Shown: positions 54,666-63,975 of the stretch, piece by piece
Numbering within the stretch: position 1 is the first letter of the stretch
Layout: each line of letters begins with the position of its first letter
The notes under the pieces: generated by a model
The model's database searches: none
What the model was told of the DNA's origin: nothing
Seen by the model: only the letters and a program-made list of their open reading frames with translations
Assembly (NCBI GenBank): GCA_964647485.1
Contig: CAZYHV010000007.1
Location: 71,013 to 135,012 of the forward strand
Direction: 5' to 3'
Origin: FW021-bin31 sp964647485
Lineage (GTDB): Bacteria; Bacteroidota; Bacteroidia; Chitinophagales; Chitinophagaceae
Length of the DNA: 64,000 nucleotides
Position numbers and translations under genes: made by a program

Positions 54666-55709
54666 ATGGCAAAAATCAATTTCGGCGGAGTGTCCGAAGA
54701 AGTAGTAACCCGTGACGAATTTCCAATGGATAAGGCGAAGGAAGTTCTGAAAGACGAAACCATCGCCGTTCTTGGATATGGAGTACAAGGACCCGGTCAG
54801 GCACTTAACCTGCGCGATAATGGTTTTAATGTAATCGTCGGTCAACGTAAAGGATCAAAAACCTGGGATAAGGCTGTAGAAGATGGCTGGGTACCCGGAG
54901 AAACCCTTTTTGAACTGGAAGAAGCTGCTGAAAAAGGAACGGTCGTTCAGTTTTTACTTTCAGATGCCGGACAGATTTCTGTTTGGCCTAAAATTAAATC
55001 TCACTTAAAAGAGGGCGACGCTTTGTATTTTTCTCATGGATTTGGGATTACGTATAAAGATCAGACCGGTATTATTCCGGATGAAAATATAGATGTTATC
55101 TTGGCTGCACCCAAAGGATCAGGAACGTCTCTACGTAGAAACTTCTTGGCAGGACAAGGCGTGAATTCCAGCTTTGCCGTTTTTCAGGATGCTACCGGTA
55201 AAGCTCGCGAAAGAGCTATTGCGTTAGGTATTGGTATTGGTTCCGGATATCTTTTTGAGACCGACTTTAAACGGGAAGTTTATTCTGATTTGACCGGAGA
55301 AAGAGGAACTTTAATGGGAGCCATCCAGGGTATTTTTGCAGCGCAGTATGATACTTTGCGTAAACACGGACATACGCCTTCCGAAGCTTTTAATGAAACC
55401 GTTGAAGAATTGACTGAATCTTTGATGCCTTTGGTAGCTGAAAACGGAATGGACTGGATGTATGCGAACTGCTCTACTACGGCACAACGAGGAGCTTTAG
55501 ACTGGTGGAAAAAATTCCGTGATGCCACACAACCTGTTTTTGAGGATCTCTACAATAGTGTTGCTGAAGGAAAAGAAGCCGCTCGTTCTATTGAAGCCAA
55601 TAGTAAAGAAGATTACAGAGAAGGTTTGGAAGAAGAATTGAAAGAACTTCACGATAGTGAAATGTGGAAAACCGGTGCTACCGTAAGGGAACTCAGACCT
55701 AAGAACTAA
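54666..55709 (+). CDS. ilvC: Ketol-acid reductoisomerase
   Basis: Class I reductoisomerase of 347 residues, second step of valine and isoleucine synthesis. The Rossmann loop GYGVQGPGQ is at 37-45 and the cofactor-choosing loop reads VGQRKGSKTWDKA; Arg and Ser there fit NADPH. The catalytic core with FSHGFGI and ETDFKREVYSDLTGERG carries the metal-binding acidic residues. A terminator follows 10 bp after the stop. Confidence 0.95.
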   Translation: MAKINFGGVSEEVVTRDEFPMDKAKEVLKDETIAVLGYGVQGPGQALNLRDNGFNVIVGQRKGSKTWDKAVEDGWVPGETLFELEEAAEKGTVVQFLLSDAGQISVWPKIKSHLKEGDALYFSHGFGITYKDQTGIIPDENIDVILAAPKGSGTSLRRNFLAGQGVNSSFAVFQDATGKARERAIALGIGIGSGYLFETDFKREVYSDLTGERGTLMGAIQGIFAAQYDTLRKHGHTPSEAFNETVEELTESLMPLVAENGMDWMYANCSTTAQRGALDWWKKFRDATQPVFEDLYNSVAEGKEAARSIEANSKEDYREGLEEELKELHDSEMWKTGATVRELRPKN

Positions 55710-55719
55710 ATAAAAACAC

Positions 55720-55748
55720 AGGGCTTTTCAATTTTGGAAAGCCCTTTT
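55720..55748 (+). terminator. Terminator between ilvC and ilvA
   Basis: Stem AGGGCTTT (55720-55727) and AAAGCCCT (55738-55745), then TTT. ilvA starts 16 bp later, so expression of ilvA needs read-through or a separate start. The short T-run suggests it is partial. Confidence 0.6.
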
Positions 55749-55764
55749 AAATGAAACATAATAA

Positions 55765-57018
55765 ATGCAAACGGTACCGAAAATAGAAGGTTACGATTTT
55801 AAGGAGACAGAAAAGGAATTGCTGAAGGTAGTAAAGAAAACACCGCTGGAGAGAAGCAATCAACTTTCTCAAAAATACAAATGTAACGTGTATTTAAAAA
55901 GAGAGGATTTACAGATTGTTCGTTCTTATAAAATGAGAGGTGCTTATAATCTCATCAGTAAGTTACCGGAAGACAAACGAAAAAACGGAGTGGTCTGTGC
56001 CAGTGCCGGAAATCATGCACAGGGATTTGCCTTTTCCTGTAAGGCACTTGGTATTCCCGGAGTGGTATTTATGCCTATTATTACTTCCCGACAAAAAATA
56101 GAACAAACCAAAATGTTTGGAGGTGAGATGGTAGAAGTGAAATTGGCAGGAGATACCTTTGATGACTGTTTGGCAGAATCGGTAAAATATACGGAGAAAT
56201 ATCAAATGACCTTTGTTCCTCCTTTTGATGATAAAAGAATTATTGAAGGGCAAGGTACTGTTGGTGTAGAAATATTAGAGGATCTTCCGGAAATCGATTA
56301 TCTGTTTATTCCTATTGGTGGGGGAGGACTGGCCTCTGGTGTGTCTACCTATTTTAGGACTTTTAGCCCGGAAACTAAATTGATTGGAGCGGAACCGATG
56401 GGAGCACCTTCCTTAACGGCGGCCATGAAAGCAGGACATCCGATAACACTGAATCATATTGAACGTTTTGTGGATGGTGCTGCCGTAAAAAGGATTGGAG
56501 AATTGACCTATTCTATTATTAAAGACACCCTGGATGATGTAGAATTGGTACCGGAAGGAAAAGTATGTTCCACCATCTTGGATTTATATAACAAAAATGC
56601 CATCGTTGCCGAACCGGCCGGTGTGCTGTCCATTGCCAGTTTGGATTCCTATGCCGAAGAAATCGAAGGGAAGAATGTCGTTTGTATTATCAGTGGTGGG
56701 AACAACGACATTGACCGGATGCAGGAAATAAAAGAACGTTCTCTGTTGTATGAAGGTCTGAAACATTATTTTATTGTTAATTTTGCCCAACGTCCGGGTT
56801 CTCTTAAATTGTTTGTAAATAGTGTATTAGGCCCTGAAGATGATATTACTAGATTTGAATATATGTATAAGTATAATAAAGAGTCTGGTCCCGCATTAGT
56901 AGGTATTGAGTTGAGCGATCCAAACGATTATCGCCAGTTAATTGAAAATTTGAATCATCACAATTTTAGTTATACCGAGTTAAGTAAAGAGGGAGATCTC
57001 TTTGGGTATATTGTATAA
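55765..57018 (+). CDS. ilvA: Threonine ammonia-lyase (threonine deaminase)
   Basis: PLP enzyme of 417 residues that makes 2-oxobutyrate for isoleucine. The PLP Lys is in RSYKMRGAYN (about residue 55), and the phosphate-binding glycine loop is GGGGLASG (about 187-194). A single ACT-like domain follows from about residue 330 (FIVNFAQRPGSLKLFVN), the short form found in Gram-positives and Bacteroidota rather than the two-ACT E. coli type. Last gene of the ilv cluster. Confidence 0.95.
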   Translation: MQTVPKIEGYDFKETEKELLKVVKKTPLERSNQLSQKYKCNVYLKREDLQIVRSYKMRGAYNLISKLPEDKRKNGVVCASAGNHAQGFAFSCKALGIPGVVFMPIITSRQKIEQTKMFGGEMVEVKLAGDTFDDCLAESVKYTEKYQMTFVPPFDDKRIIEGQGTVGVEILEDLPEIDYLFIPIGGGGLASGVSTYFRTFSPETKLIGAEPMGAPSLTAAMKAGHPITLNHIERFVDGAAVKRIGELTYSIIKDTLDDVELVPEGKVCSTILDLYNKNAIVAEPAGVLSIASLDSYAEEIEGKNVVCIISGGNNDIDRMQEIKERSLLYEGLKHYFIVNFAQRPGSLKLFVNSVLGPEDDITRFEYMYKYNKESGPALVGIELSDPNDYRQLIENLNHHNFSYTELSKEGDLFGYIV

Positions 57019-57047
57019 GGATACCTCTTAAAAGTGAAAATGTAAAT

Positions 57048-57572
57048 ATGAAGACAATTGCCATTGATATGGATGAAGTGCTGGCTGATACGGCACATAA
57101 ATTAAAAAAGATATATACAGAGGAATACGGGAAAAGTTGGAGCGAGGAAGACATGAGAGGTAAAGATGTGAGAAAAATCCTCCCTCCCGAGTTTTTGGAA
57201 AAATACGTGGAGATATTGAATAAACCGGGCTTTTTTCGTGATTTAGAGCTTTTTACCGATGCCGATAAAGTAGTAGAGGAATTGAATAAAAAATATGAGG
57301 TGTATATTGTCTCGGCAGCAATGGAGTTTCCCAATTCTTTGAAAGATAAATATGAATGGATAAAAGAGAATTTCCCTTTTATCTCCTGGCGACAGATTCA
57401 TCTCTGTGGTTTAAAATATATCGTACAAACTGACGTGATGATCGATGATCGAACCCGAAATTTTAAATTTTTTAAAGGAAGAAAACTCCTTTATACTGCC
57501 TATCATAATGTGAATGAGGAAGGGTATGAGCGGGTGAATAATTGGCAGGAAATAGCAGAAAAGCTGCTTTAA
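57048..57572 (+). CDS. 5'(3')-deoxyribonucleotidase
   Basis: HAD-fold nucleotidase of 174 residues of the NT5C family, which removes phosphate from deoxynucleoside monophosphates. HAD motif I is DMDEVLAD with nucleophile Asp7 and Asp9; motif II is VSAAM near residue 88 and the late acidic pair is in VMIDDRTRNF (about 128). It lies 29 bp after ilvA. Its 3' end is duplicated at 58710-58788. Confidence 0.9.
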   Translation: MKTIAIDMDEVLADTAHKLKKIYTEEYGKSWSEEDMRGKDVRKILPPEFLEKYVEILNKPGFFRDLELFTDADKVVEELNKKYEVYIVSAAMEFPNSLKDKYEWIKENFPFISWRQIHLCGLKYIVQTDVMIDDRTRNFKFFKGRKLLYTAYHNVNEEGYERVNNWQEIAEKLL

Positions 57573-57684
57573 CGGATTCTGAAAGACATGTTTTGGATGC
57601 CTCCCATCATTCTACTCATTTTATATCTCTTTCAGTCATAGCGGCGGTAATTCTTATTCTTTTTATCATTTAAATTTAAATATA

Positions 57685-58353
57685 ATGTCTCGTGTACTTC
57701 AAAAAGTAACCCCTAAATGGATAAAAAGGATTATAGAAAAACAGATCGAAACCGACCGGATGGCTGTAGAGAATAATATACCAAAATATGAAATCGAAGA
57801 AAAACATATAGCTAATCTTAAGGCCGTTAAAGACAGAGAAATCTTACTCGGATTATTTCCTAAAAATGGAGTTGTAGCTGAATTAGGGGTAAACAAAGGA
57901 GACTTTAGCGATAAGATTTATAGAATTACAACTCCTCAAAAACTTCACCTGGTGGATATGTGGAATTCTACAAGGTATCATCAGGGACTGAAAGAGATGG
58001 TAATAGAAAGATTTGCAAATGAGATTAAAGAGAAGCGCATTGAAATAAATATCGGCTCTTCGACTGAGGTAGTCAAAACCTTTAAAGATGCATATTTTGA
58101 TTGGATATATATTGATACAAATCATTCCTATAAAACCACAAAAATGGAGCTTGAACTTTATGCTCAAAAGATAAAAGAAGGGGGTATTATTTCAGGACAT
58201 GACTATAAAATAGGAAATTGGGTCAAGGGGTACAGGTATGGAGTTATTGAAGCGGTTTATGAATTTTGTACTAAAAACGACTGGGAAATTATTTTTATAA
58301 CAATGGAAAATAAGATACATCCCAGCTTTGCCATTCGAAAATTATTGAGCTGA
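57685..58353 (+). CDS. Class I SAM-dependent methyltransferase
   Basis: Methyltransferase of 222 residues of the Methyltransf_24 type. Motif I is VVAELGVNKGDFS (about 65-77), where GVNKG replaces the usual GxGxG, and motif II-like acidic Asp ends LHLVDMW. The loop FDWIYIDTNHSYKTTK and GGIISGHDYK are typical of this group, which often acts on sugars or natural products. It sits between the nucleotidase and a scar with fragments of both neighbours, so it may have been inserted together with the rearrangement. Confidence 0.85.
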   Translation: MSRVLQKVTPKWIKRIIEKQIETDRMAVENNIPKYEIEEKHIANLKAVKDREILLGLFPKNGVVAELGVNKGDFSDKIYRITTPQKLHLVDMWNSTRYHQGLKEMVIERFANEIKEKRIEINIGSSTEVVKTFKDAYFDWIYIDTNHSYKTTKMELELYAQKIKEGGIISGHDYKIGNWVKGYRYGVIEAVYEFCTKNDWEIIFITMENKIHPSFAIRKLLS

Positions 58354-58465
58354 TGACCGCATCCCTCAGCTTCCAGTTTGCAAAATAAATTCCCAAACCT
58401 AATTTAGGGCGTGAGAGATAAAGCTCTTTTCTTATTTATACACTTTTCAGAAAATAGGATCTGCA

Positions 58466-58788
58466 GAAGGATAAAATTGTTTTTTTGAACATGATTTGTC
58501 TTTTGATGATATTCTGTACCTATGAGCAGGTATTTCCCATCCGGAGAAAATACGGGATGTTTTTCAACGCTACTACTTTCGGTTACTTGTTTCAAATTGC
58601 TGCCATCGCTGTTCATCATCCAAATGTGATTTCCACCAAATAAAGCTATTTTCTTTCCATCGGGACTTACAGCGATATTTCCCCGGTTATTAAATTGAAA
58701 CTCTTTTACAACTGCCTATCATAATGTGAATGAGGAAGGGTATGAGCGGGTGAATAATTGGCAGGAAATAGCAGAAAAGCTGCTTTAG
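58466..58788. pseudogene. Chimeric scar built from fragments of three neighbouring genes
   Basis: Three pieces are joined. About 58466-58500 matches the start region of the beta-barrel gene (near 59425-59460). About 58510-58700 matches the inside of the propeller gene (59645-59840), with small changes. From about 58709 to 58788 it matches the last 80 bp of the nucleotidase gene (57493-57572), including its stop position. The junction near 58707 has a few bases of shared sequence. All pieces keep the orientation of their parents. The minus-strand frame at 58404-58619 reads only the propeller piece. Confidence 0.8.
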
Positions 58789-58801
58789 TATTAAATTCCA
58801 T

Positions 58802-58901
58802 CCCATTACGAGAATTCTCTGCTCTTTTTGTGCAAGTTGTCTAACTTGATTTGAGATTATTCTAATGAAGATAGATGGAGCTATTTTATTCTCGTAATGG
58901 G
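58802..58901. repeat. Long-armed inverted repeat
   Basis: CCCATTACGAGAAT (58802-58815) and its exact complement (58888-58901) with outer CCATC/GATGG pairing and a 72-bp interior. No gene inside. It could be a folded terminator for the minus-strand genes or ends of a decayed small element. Confidence 0.6.
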
Positions 58902-58955
58902 AGATGGAAGATTCATTTTTTTTTCTAAATGAAATTCAAGAAAGACTGTGCTAAA

Positions 58956-59450
58956 TTAAAAAGCAAATCGAACACCTAAACCAAAGCGGGCACCATAAAA
59001 TTCTGTCCCACCGGTGAAAGAAATTAAAGGTCTCCAATCAAATGAAAAATTAATAGGAACATTGGGTATCTTATAATCTAACCCCCCTAAAAACCTACCA
59101 CCAAAGGCAGTAGAATTATTCCCAAAGAAAATTTGTGGACCTAACCCGATATACCATTTTAAACCGGCTGCATTTTGAATCAGACCATGATATTCATAAT
59201 AGGCAGCTAAACTGGTGGTATTATTATAAAACAAGAGGTTGACTTCTCCTGCATCCTGTTCGGAAAAAAAATGCTTAAAACCAATGCCGGCTCCGGTTTG
59301 TAGGGTAGATCCAAAATCTACAGCTAAACCAATGGCATTTTGATAATTACTACCGGATCCGTTTGTTCCGGAATTTCTTGTTTGTGCCTGTGTAGTACCT
59401 AAAAAAATGAACAAGCTCAGGGTAAGGGGTAAAATTGATTTTTTTAACAT
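58956..59450 (-). CDS. Small outer-membrane beta-barrel-like protein
   Basis: 164 residues with a signal peptide (about 1-22, ending TQAQ). The mature part has alternating strands (AIGLAVDFG, GAGIGFKHFF, NLLFYNN, AAYYEYHG, WYIGLGPQIFFG, SFDWRPLISF) and ends in FGLGVRFAF with a terminal Phe, the barrel-assembly signal. About eight strands are likely, as in small OmpA/OmpX-like barrels. Substrate or ligand unknown. Located 26 bp after the propeller lipoprotein and likely co-transcribed. Confidence 0.8.
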   Translation of the reverse strand: MLKKSILPLTLSLFIFLGTTQAQTRNSGTNGSGSNYQNAIGLAVDFGSTLQTGAGIGFKHFFSEQDAGEVNLLFYNNTTSLAAYYEYHGLIQNAAGLKWYIGLGPQIFFGNNSTAFGGRFLGGLDYKIPNVPINFSFDWRPLISFTGGTEFYGARFGLGVRFAF

Positions 59451-59476
59451 GATCTGTTGTTTTTATTATCATTGAA

Positions 59477-60445
59477 TTATTTCCATAACATTTTTCCTGA
59501 AGCTGGCTGACCTTTATCTTTATTGTCAGGATCCTGGATGAATAGGACTTGTTTATCCCCCTCTTTATCAACATTATAGGTCTTTCCATCAGCCGGAATG
59601 ATTGCAATATACCAAATATATCCGAAAGGTCCTGTTTGATGATAATCTGTACCTATGAGCAGGTATTTCCCATCCGGAGAAAATACGGGATGTTTTTCAA
59701 CGCTACTACTTTCGGTTACTTGTTTCAAATTGCTGCCATCGCTGTTCATCATCCAAATGTGATTTCCACCAAATAAAGCTATTTTCTTTCCATCGGGACT
59801 TACAGCGATATTTCCCCAGTTATTAAATTGAAACTCTTTTACAATCGATAAATCCGTAAAGTCCTTATTGGTACGGACAATGCCATTTTTTAAGGTAAAA
59901 ATAAGGGTGCCATCCGGCATCCAGGCAATCTCCGATCTTTCATCGACGGGTATTTGACCAATCACATCTCCTTTTAAATTAAAAATAGTAATTCCCACCT
60001 TATTGGTAGATGCTACAGCGATTTTCTTTTTGTCCGGCGAAAGATAAGCCTCCCCGGCCAAGCCTTCATAATGATAGTCTATAAATTTAGCTACATTTTC
60101 TCCTCCATCGCTTTTTGTTACGGTATAAACGTTGGCATCATAGAAATGAGAAACTGAGGTAGGGGCGTCGGTAACTTGCAAAATTAATTTCTTATCATTA
60201 CTGATATCCCAGCGATGACGTCTTACATTATGAGGTAAAACAGTAGATTTTTTTCCTGATTTCAGGTCGATTTTCAACACTCCTTTATCTGCCCATTCAA
60301 AATAGATAGAATGGGAGAATTTCGATGTCTCTCCTTCATTCGGACTTGGTGAATCTTTTTTACTGCAAGAAGTAAATAATAGACCTGCGAAAACGATTAG
60401 AAAATAGCCGAACAATGATTTTTTATACACAATGTTTAAAAACAT
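59477..60445 (-). CDS. Beta-propeller (PD40/TolB-like) lipoprotein
   Basis: 322 residues with a lipoprotein signal (lipobox FTSC, about residue 27). Repeats of the PD40 type are visible: LSPDKKKIAVAS, VSPDGKKIALFGG and FSPDGKYLLIGT, the last with DGSNLKQVTES before it, as in TolB. It probably sits at the outer membrane or periplasm as a binding scaffold; no enzyme residue is evident. An internal part of the gene is duplicated in the scar at 58.5 kb. Confidence 0.85.
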   Translation of the reverse strand: MFLNIVYKKSLFGYFLIVFAGLLFTSCSKKDSPSPNEGETSKFSHSIYFEWADKGVLKIDLKSGKKSTVLPHNVRRHRWDISNDKKLILQVTDAPTSVSHFYDANVYTVTKSDGGENVAKFIDYHYEGLAGEAYLSPDKKKIAVASTNKVGITIFNLKGDVIGQIPVDERSEIAWMPDGTLIFTLKNGIVRTNKDFTDLSIVKEFQFNNWGNIAVSPDGKKIALFGGNHIWMMNSDGSNLKQVTESSSVEKHPVFSPDGKYLLIGTDYHQTGPFGYIWYIAIIPADGKTYNVDKEGDKQVLFIQDPDNKDKGQPASGKMLWK

Positions 60446-60600
60446 AATCCTAACCCTTTGATTTCAAATACAAAGAAAGCTAATTGAGAGAAAATATACA
60501 ATCCATAGATATTGGTATTTTTATCTACTGGTTTTCAGGTATTTTTTATTTAGAAGAAGTTTTATAACATAGGATAATCTTTTAATTTCTAACTTTTGGT

Positions 60601-60608
60601 TAGCTTTG
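60601..60608 (+). promoter_or_regulatory. -7 box of the histidine kinase operon
   Basis: TAGCTTTG at 60601-60608 lies 7 bp before the ATG, with a T-rich -33-like stretch (TCTTTT near 60578-60583). The transcript would be almost leaderless. Confidence 0.45.
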
Positions 60609-60615
60609 ATATGCA

Positions 60616-62619
60616 ATGATGCGACTTATTTTTACTATATTATTGTTTTATTTATTTATAGGTGGAACAGCAAAAGATGTTGCTGCCCAGATCTTACAAA
60701 AGGAGCAACAATATACCGACAGCATCAAGAATTTAGTCAAAAAGGCTCGTAAGGATACGGCTAAGGCTTCTCTTTTTAATCAACTTTCCGACTATTGGTC
60801 GGAAAAAGATTCGGGAAAAGCTATTGGCTATGCTCATCGAGCATTACAACTGAGCCAAGGACATCCTTTTTATGTTGCGAAAGCCCACTTTTATATGGGA
60901 GGTGCTTATTTTTATAACAATGCAACGAAGAGCAAGAAGGAATACCAACTCGTTATCGATCTTTTAAAAAAGGACTCTTCTAGAAGAGCATTAATTTTAA
61001 TCAGTAGATCATGGCACAATTATGGAGCTTTGGAACAAAGAGCCGGTGATGATAAAAGCCTATTAAAGATTTTATTGAATCGTTGTATTCCGCTTATTCA
61101 AAAAGCGAAAGACAGTTCTCGTCTGGCAGCCTGTTATGCTGACGTGGGTATGATCTTTGGAAATATCCTTAATTATAAAAAAGCTATACAATATTACAAT
61201 AAGGCAATTACAATAAGGAGAAAAATTCCTGGAGAATCTGAAAAAATGGCTTCTTATTATAATAGAATCGCTAAAAATTATCTCTACCAAGATCAAAATA
61301 ATCCAGCTAAGAAGGCCTTAGATAGTTCTTTCTCTATTTTAAAACCATTCCATCGCTCTTTTGAATTTGCAGAATATTATTTAGTCTCCGGCATGTACTA
61401 TTTGAATACCCGGCAATGGAAGGCTGCCTTTCTACATTTAGATTCTTCTCTTTCTATTGCAAAACATATTCATTTACCTTATCTGGCTTCCTCTGCCTTG
61501 TTCCAAAAGTATAAAGGGTATAAAGAAACCAAAAACTATTCACAAGCGAAAAAAGTACTTCTCAAAGAATATCAGGACTCCCTGACTATTTCCAAATTGA
61601 GTAACAAACAGCTTATTTTGTACAATCTGGCTCAAACAGAAGCAGAAATGGGTCAGATGAAAAATGCGTATGACTGGTTGCTCCGGTATTCCGTTTTAAC
61701 TGATAGTTTACATTCTAAAGAATTGAAATCCAGTATTTCTGAATTAGAGATTAAATATAATTCAGAGAAAAAACAGCGAAAGATCTTAACGCTGCAGAAT
61801 CAAAATAAACAACAAAAGTTACAATTACAAAAGAAACGTTTCCTTAATTATATTCTTATCGCAAGTCTTACTATTCTATTGCTTCTTAGTTTGTTGATTT
61901 ATTTGCTTTATAGAAATAAGAAGCGGAAAATACGTTTAAAGGAGGAATGGCATCAACAAGAGATGGAGCAGATGGCAAAAGATCAGCAATTGAAGGTATA
62001 TAATGCCATGTTGGAAGGACAGGAACAGGAACGTAGCAGAATGTCCAGAGATCTTCATGATGGGTTGGGGGGAATGTTGGCAGGAGTGAAATTAAAGTTA
62101 TCAGATATAGCAGATCATCAACAAAAAACAAAAGATATGGAGTTGTATAAAGTCATAGGTCAATTGGATCGTTCTGTACAAGAGTTAAGAAGAATAGCTC
62201 ATAATATGATGCCGGAATCTCTCATCCGGTATGGGGTAGAAACGGCTTTACAGGATCTCTGTGATTCTTTGAAAACAGAAACTGTACATATCGATTTTCA
62301 ATCCATACAGCTGAGTAAAAATTTGAGTCAATCGGTACAAATAGCCATTTACAGGATCGTACAAGAATTATTGACCAATGCGATCAAACATGGAAATGCC
62401 GGCGATATTCTGGTACAATGTAGTCAAAATGAGGATCGGATATTTATGACGGTTGAAGATGATGGGAAAGGCTTTGACGTAAAATTACTGGAAAGTGAAA
62501 ATGGAATTGGAATAGCCAACATTCGGAAAAGAATCGATTATTTGAAAGGTCAAATAGATATTGATAGTGAACCCGGATCGGGAACGGTTGTAAACGTAGA
62601 AGTAAATGCTTATGAATAA
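60616..62619 (+). CDS. TPR sensor histidine kinase (HisKA_3/HPK7-type)
   Basis: 667 residues: a signal segment (about 1-25), periplasmic TPR-like repeats (about 60-370, e.g. KAIQYYNKAITIRRK), a coiled coil, one transmembrane helix (about 415-437), then the HisKA_3 phosphoacceptor His481 in RMSRDLHDGLGG and a HATPase domain with ELLTNAIKHG, DDGKGFD and NGIGIANI. This is the NarL-system type found widely in Bacteroidota. The response regulator overlaps by 14 bp. Signal unknown; the TPR region probably binds a protein partner. Confidence 0.94.
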   Translation: MMRLIFTILLFYLFIGGTAKDVAAQILQKEQQYTDSIKNLVKKARKDTAKASLFNQLSDYWSEKDSGKAIGYAHRALQLSQGHPFYVAKAHFYMGGAYFYNNATKSKKEYQLVIDLLKKDSSRRALILISRSWHNYGALEQRAGDDKSLLKILLNRCIPLIQKAKDSSRLAACYADVGMIFGNILNYKKAIQYYNKAITIRRKIPGESEKMASYYNRIAKNYLYQDQNNPAKKALDSSFSILKPFHRSFEFAEYYLVSGMYYLNTRQWKAAFLHLDSSLSIAKHIHLPYLASSALFQKYKGYKETKNYSQAKKVLLKEYQDSLTISKLSNKQLILYNLAQTEAEMGQMKNAYDWLLRYSVLTDSLHSKELKSSISELEIKYNSEKKQRKILTLQNQNKQQKLQLQKKRFLNYILIASLTILLLLSLLIYLLYRNKKRKIRLKEEWHQQEMEQMAKDQQLKVYNAMLEGQEQERSRMSRDLHDGLGGMLAGVKLKLSDIADHQQKTKDMELYKVIGQLDRSVQELRRIAHNMMPESLIRYGVETALQDLCDSLKTETVHIDFQSIQLSKNLSQSVQIAIYRIVQELLTNAIKHGNAGDILVQCSQNEDRIFMTVEDDGKGFDVKLLESENGIGIANIRKRIDYLKGQIDIDSEPGSGTVVNVEVNAYE

Positions 62620-63244
62620 AGAACTTATTTCCGTAGTTTTAGTAGATGATCATCCTGTCGTCATGGAAGGGCTTCGCTCCTTATTGGAGAAGAACATTTC
62701 TCTCCGAATTTTAGGAGGTTTTACTACCGGAAAAGAGACCTTAGATTTTCTTCAGAAACAAGAAGTTGATGTCGTCTTATTGGATATTTCTTTGCCCGAT
62801 ATGAGTGGGATGGATTTGTGCCTAAAAATAAAGCGAATGTTCCCTCGAATTTGTATTCTGGCGATTAGTAATCATGATGAACGAAGCATGATTAGTGGAA
62901 TGATTCAAAATGGAGTCTCCGGGTATTTATTAAAGAATTCTTCTTCAGAAGAAATATCTCATTCTATTCAACAAGCGATTGAAGGACATCTGGTCTTGTC
63001 TGAAGAAGTTCAACATATTTTAGCAAAAGGAGAAATCAGTAAGTCCTGTCGTCCCAAACTGACCCGACGAGAGAAAGAAGTTCTCAAGTTGGTAGCCGAA
63101 GGGATGACCAATACTCAAATTGCCGAAAAACTGTTTATTAGTCCGCTGACTGTAGAAACCCATCGGCGTAATCTCAATAAAAAATTTGATGTTAGTAATA
63201 CTGCTGCTTTAATTAAATTGGCGATGGAACAAAAACTGATTTGA
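62606..63244 (+). CDS. NarL/FixJ-family response regulator
   Basis: 212 residues with a receiver domain (acidic pair Asp14-Asp15, phospho-acceptor Asp60 in VVLLDISLPD, Lys near residue 110 in LLKNSSS) and a LuxR-type helix-turn-helix (about 145-212, LTRREKEVLKLVAEGMTNTQIA). Start is ATG at 62606 or 62612. It overlaps the kinase gene, its cognate partner. Targets are unknown; the beta-propeller and barrel genes lie divergent upstream of the kinase and are candidates. Confidence 0.94.
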   Translation: MLMNKELISVVLVDDHPVVMEGLRSLLEKNISLRILGGFTTGKETLDFLQKQEVDVVLLDISLPDMSGMDLCLKIKRMFPRICILAISNHDERSMISGMIQNGVSGYLLKNSSSEEISHSIQQAIEGHLVLSEEVQHILAKGEISKSCRPKLTRREKEVLKLVAEGMTNTQIAEKLFISPLTVETHRRNLNKKFDVSNTAALIKLAMEQKLI

Positions 63245-63467
63245 AAAAGTAGAGAAACGCCTTTTTATTGCCCCTAATGCCTATCTTATTTGAAATAGAA
63301 AAGGTAGTTTTCTTATATGTAGTCATTTTGTAGAGGCTTATTTCTTTTCTTGTAGAGAGAATATGACGCTATTTTATAGCCACTAGGTTAGAAAAAAATC
63401 ATCTTTGCATACGGGTTAGAAACAGAACGTTATTATACTTTTGGTGACAAAGAAAAGAAGCTTTTAA

Positions 63468-63742
63468 TTAACCCGCATTATTCATGGGATTAGCTTTTTG
63501 TAGCTACAAGGTGGTACATTGAGTACCATCGAAATGCATCGAACTCCACCGCAGTAGTAGCCTACTGCAAGGAGTTTGTAACGCAGTGGTTATTGAGCTA
63601 AGCCGAAATATAGATGCAAAAAGATAATTTCAAACTATTCCTCAAATTTGGGGAACGATCAAAACATGAAAAAGTTTGCCAAGCTATTGATTTTAAACGA
63701 TTTTTAGAGTTGTTTCAAAAAATGGTGAATATTGCGGGTTAA
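63468..63742. mobile_element. 275-bp TTAA-flanked mini-transposon (MITE-like), copy 2
   Basis: Left end TTAACCCGCATTATTCA (63468-63484); right end TGAATATTGCGGGTTAA (63726-63742) differs from the perfect complement at one base. The interior is colinear with copy 1 at 607-882, including the GCAGTAG hairpin, with scattered changes and small indels. No coding gene. It lies 223 bp after the response regulator gene. Confidence 0.8.
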
Positions 63743-63843
63743 TGGAAACATTTCAAAAGAATACTGTCAGGATTTATTACAATTCTTAAACGGGCGAATG
63801 GAAAATAATAAAGAGGAACCAGAAGTGGTTTAAAAATAGAAAG

Positions 63844-63975
63844 ATGCGTATTTTACTTTTTATAGTGGTGTTATGGCTCTGGTGTGGGCACGCTGAGGCC
63901 AATGCAGATAACTATAATCCAACGGATATTGTTAATCACGACACTGTTAACCCGAAAAATTCATCGGTCGAGTAG
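63844..63975 (+). CDS. Small secreted peptide (hypothetical)
   Basis: 43 codons reading MRILLFIVVLWLWCGHAEAN then a short polar tail ending NPKNSSVE. The first 21 residues look like a signal peptide, leaving about 22 residues. No homologue recalled. It is near the window end and could be a decayed longer gene. Confidence 0.35.
   Translation: MRILLFIVVLWLWCGHAEANADNYNPTDIVNHDTVNPKNSSVE

Noticed and set aside
63743..63834. Possible C-terminal coding fragment (ending MENNKEEPEVV)
   Set aside because: A short frame just after the mini-transposon; no family match and no start, so not called as a gene.
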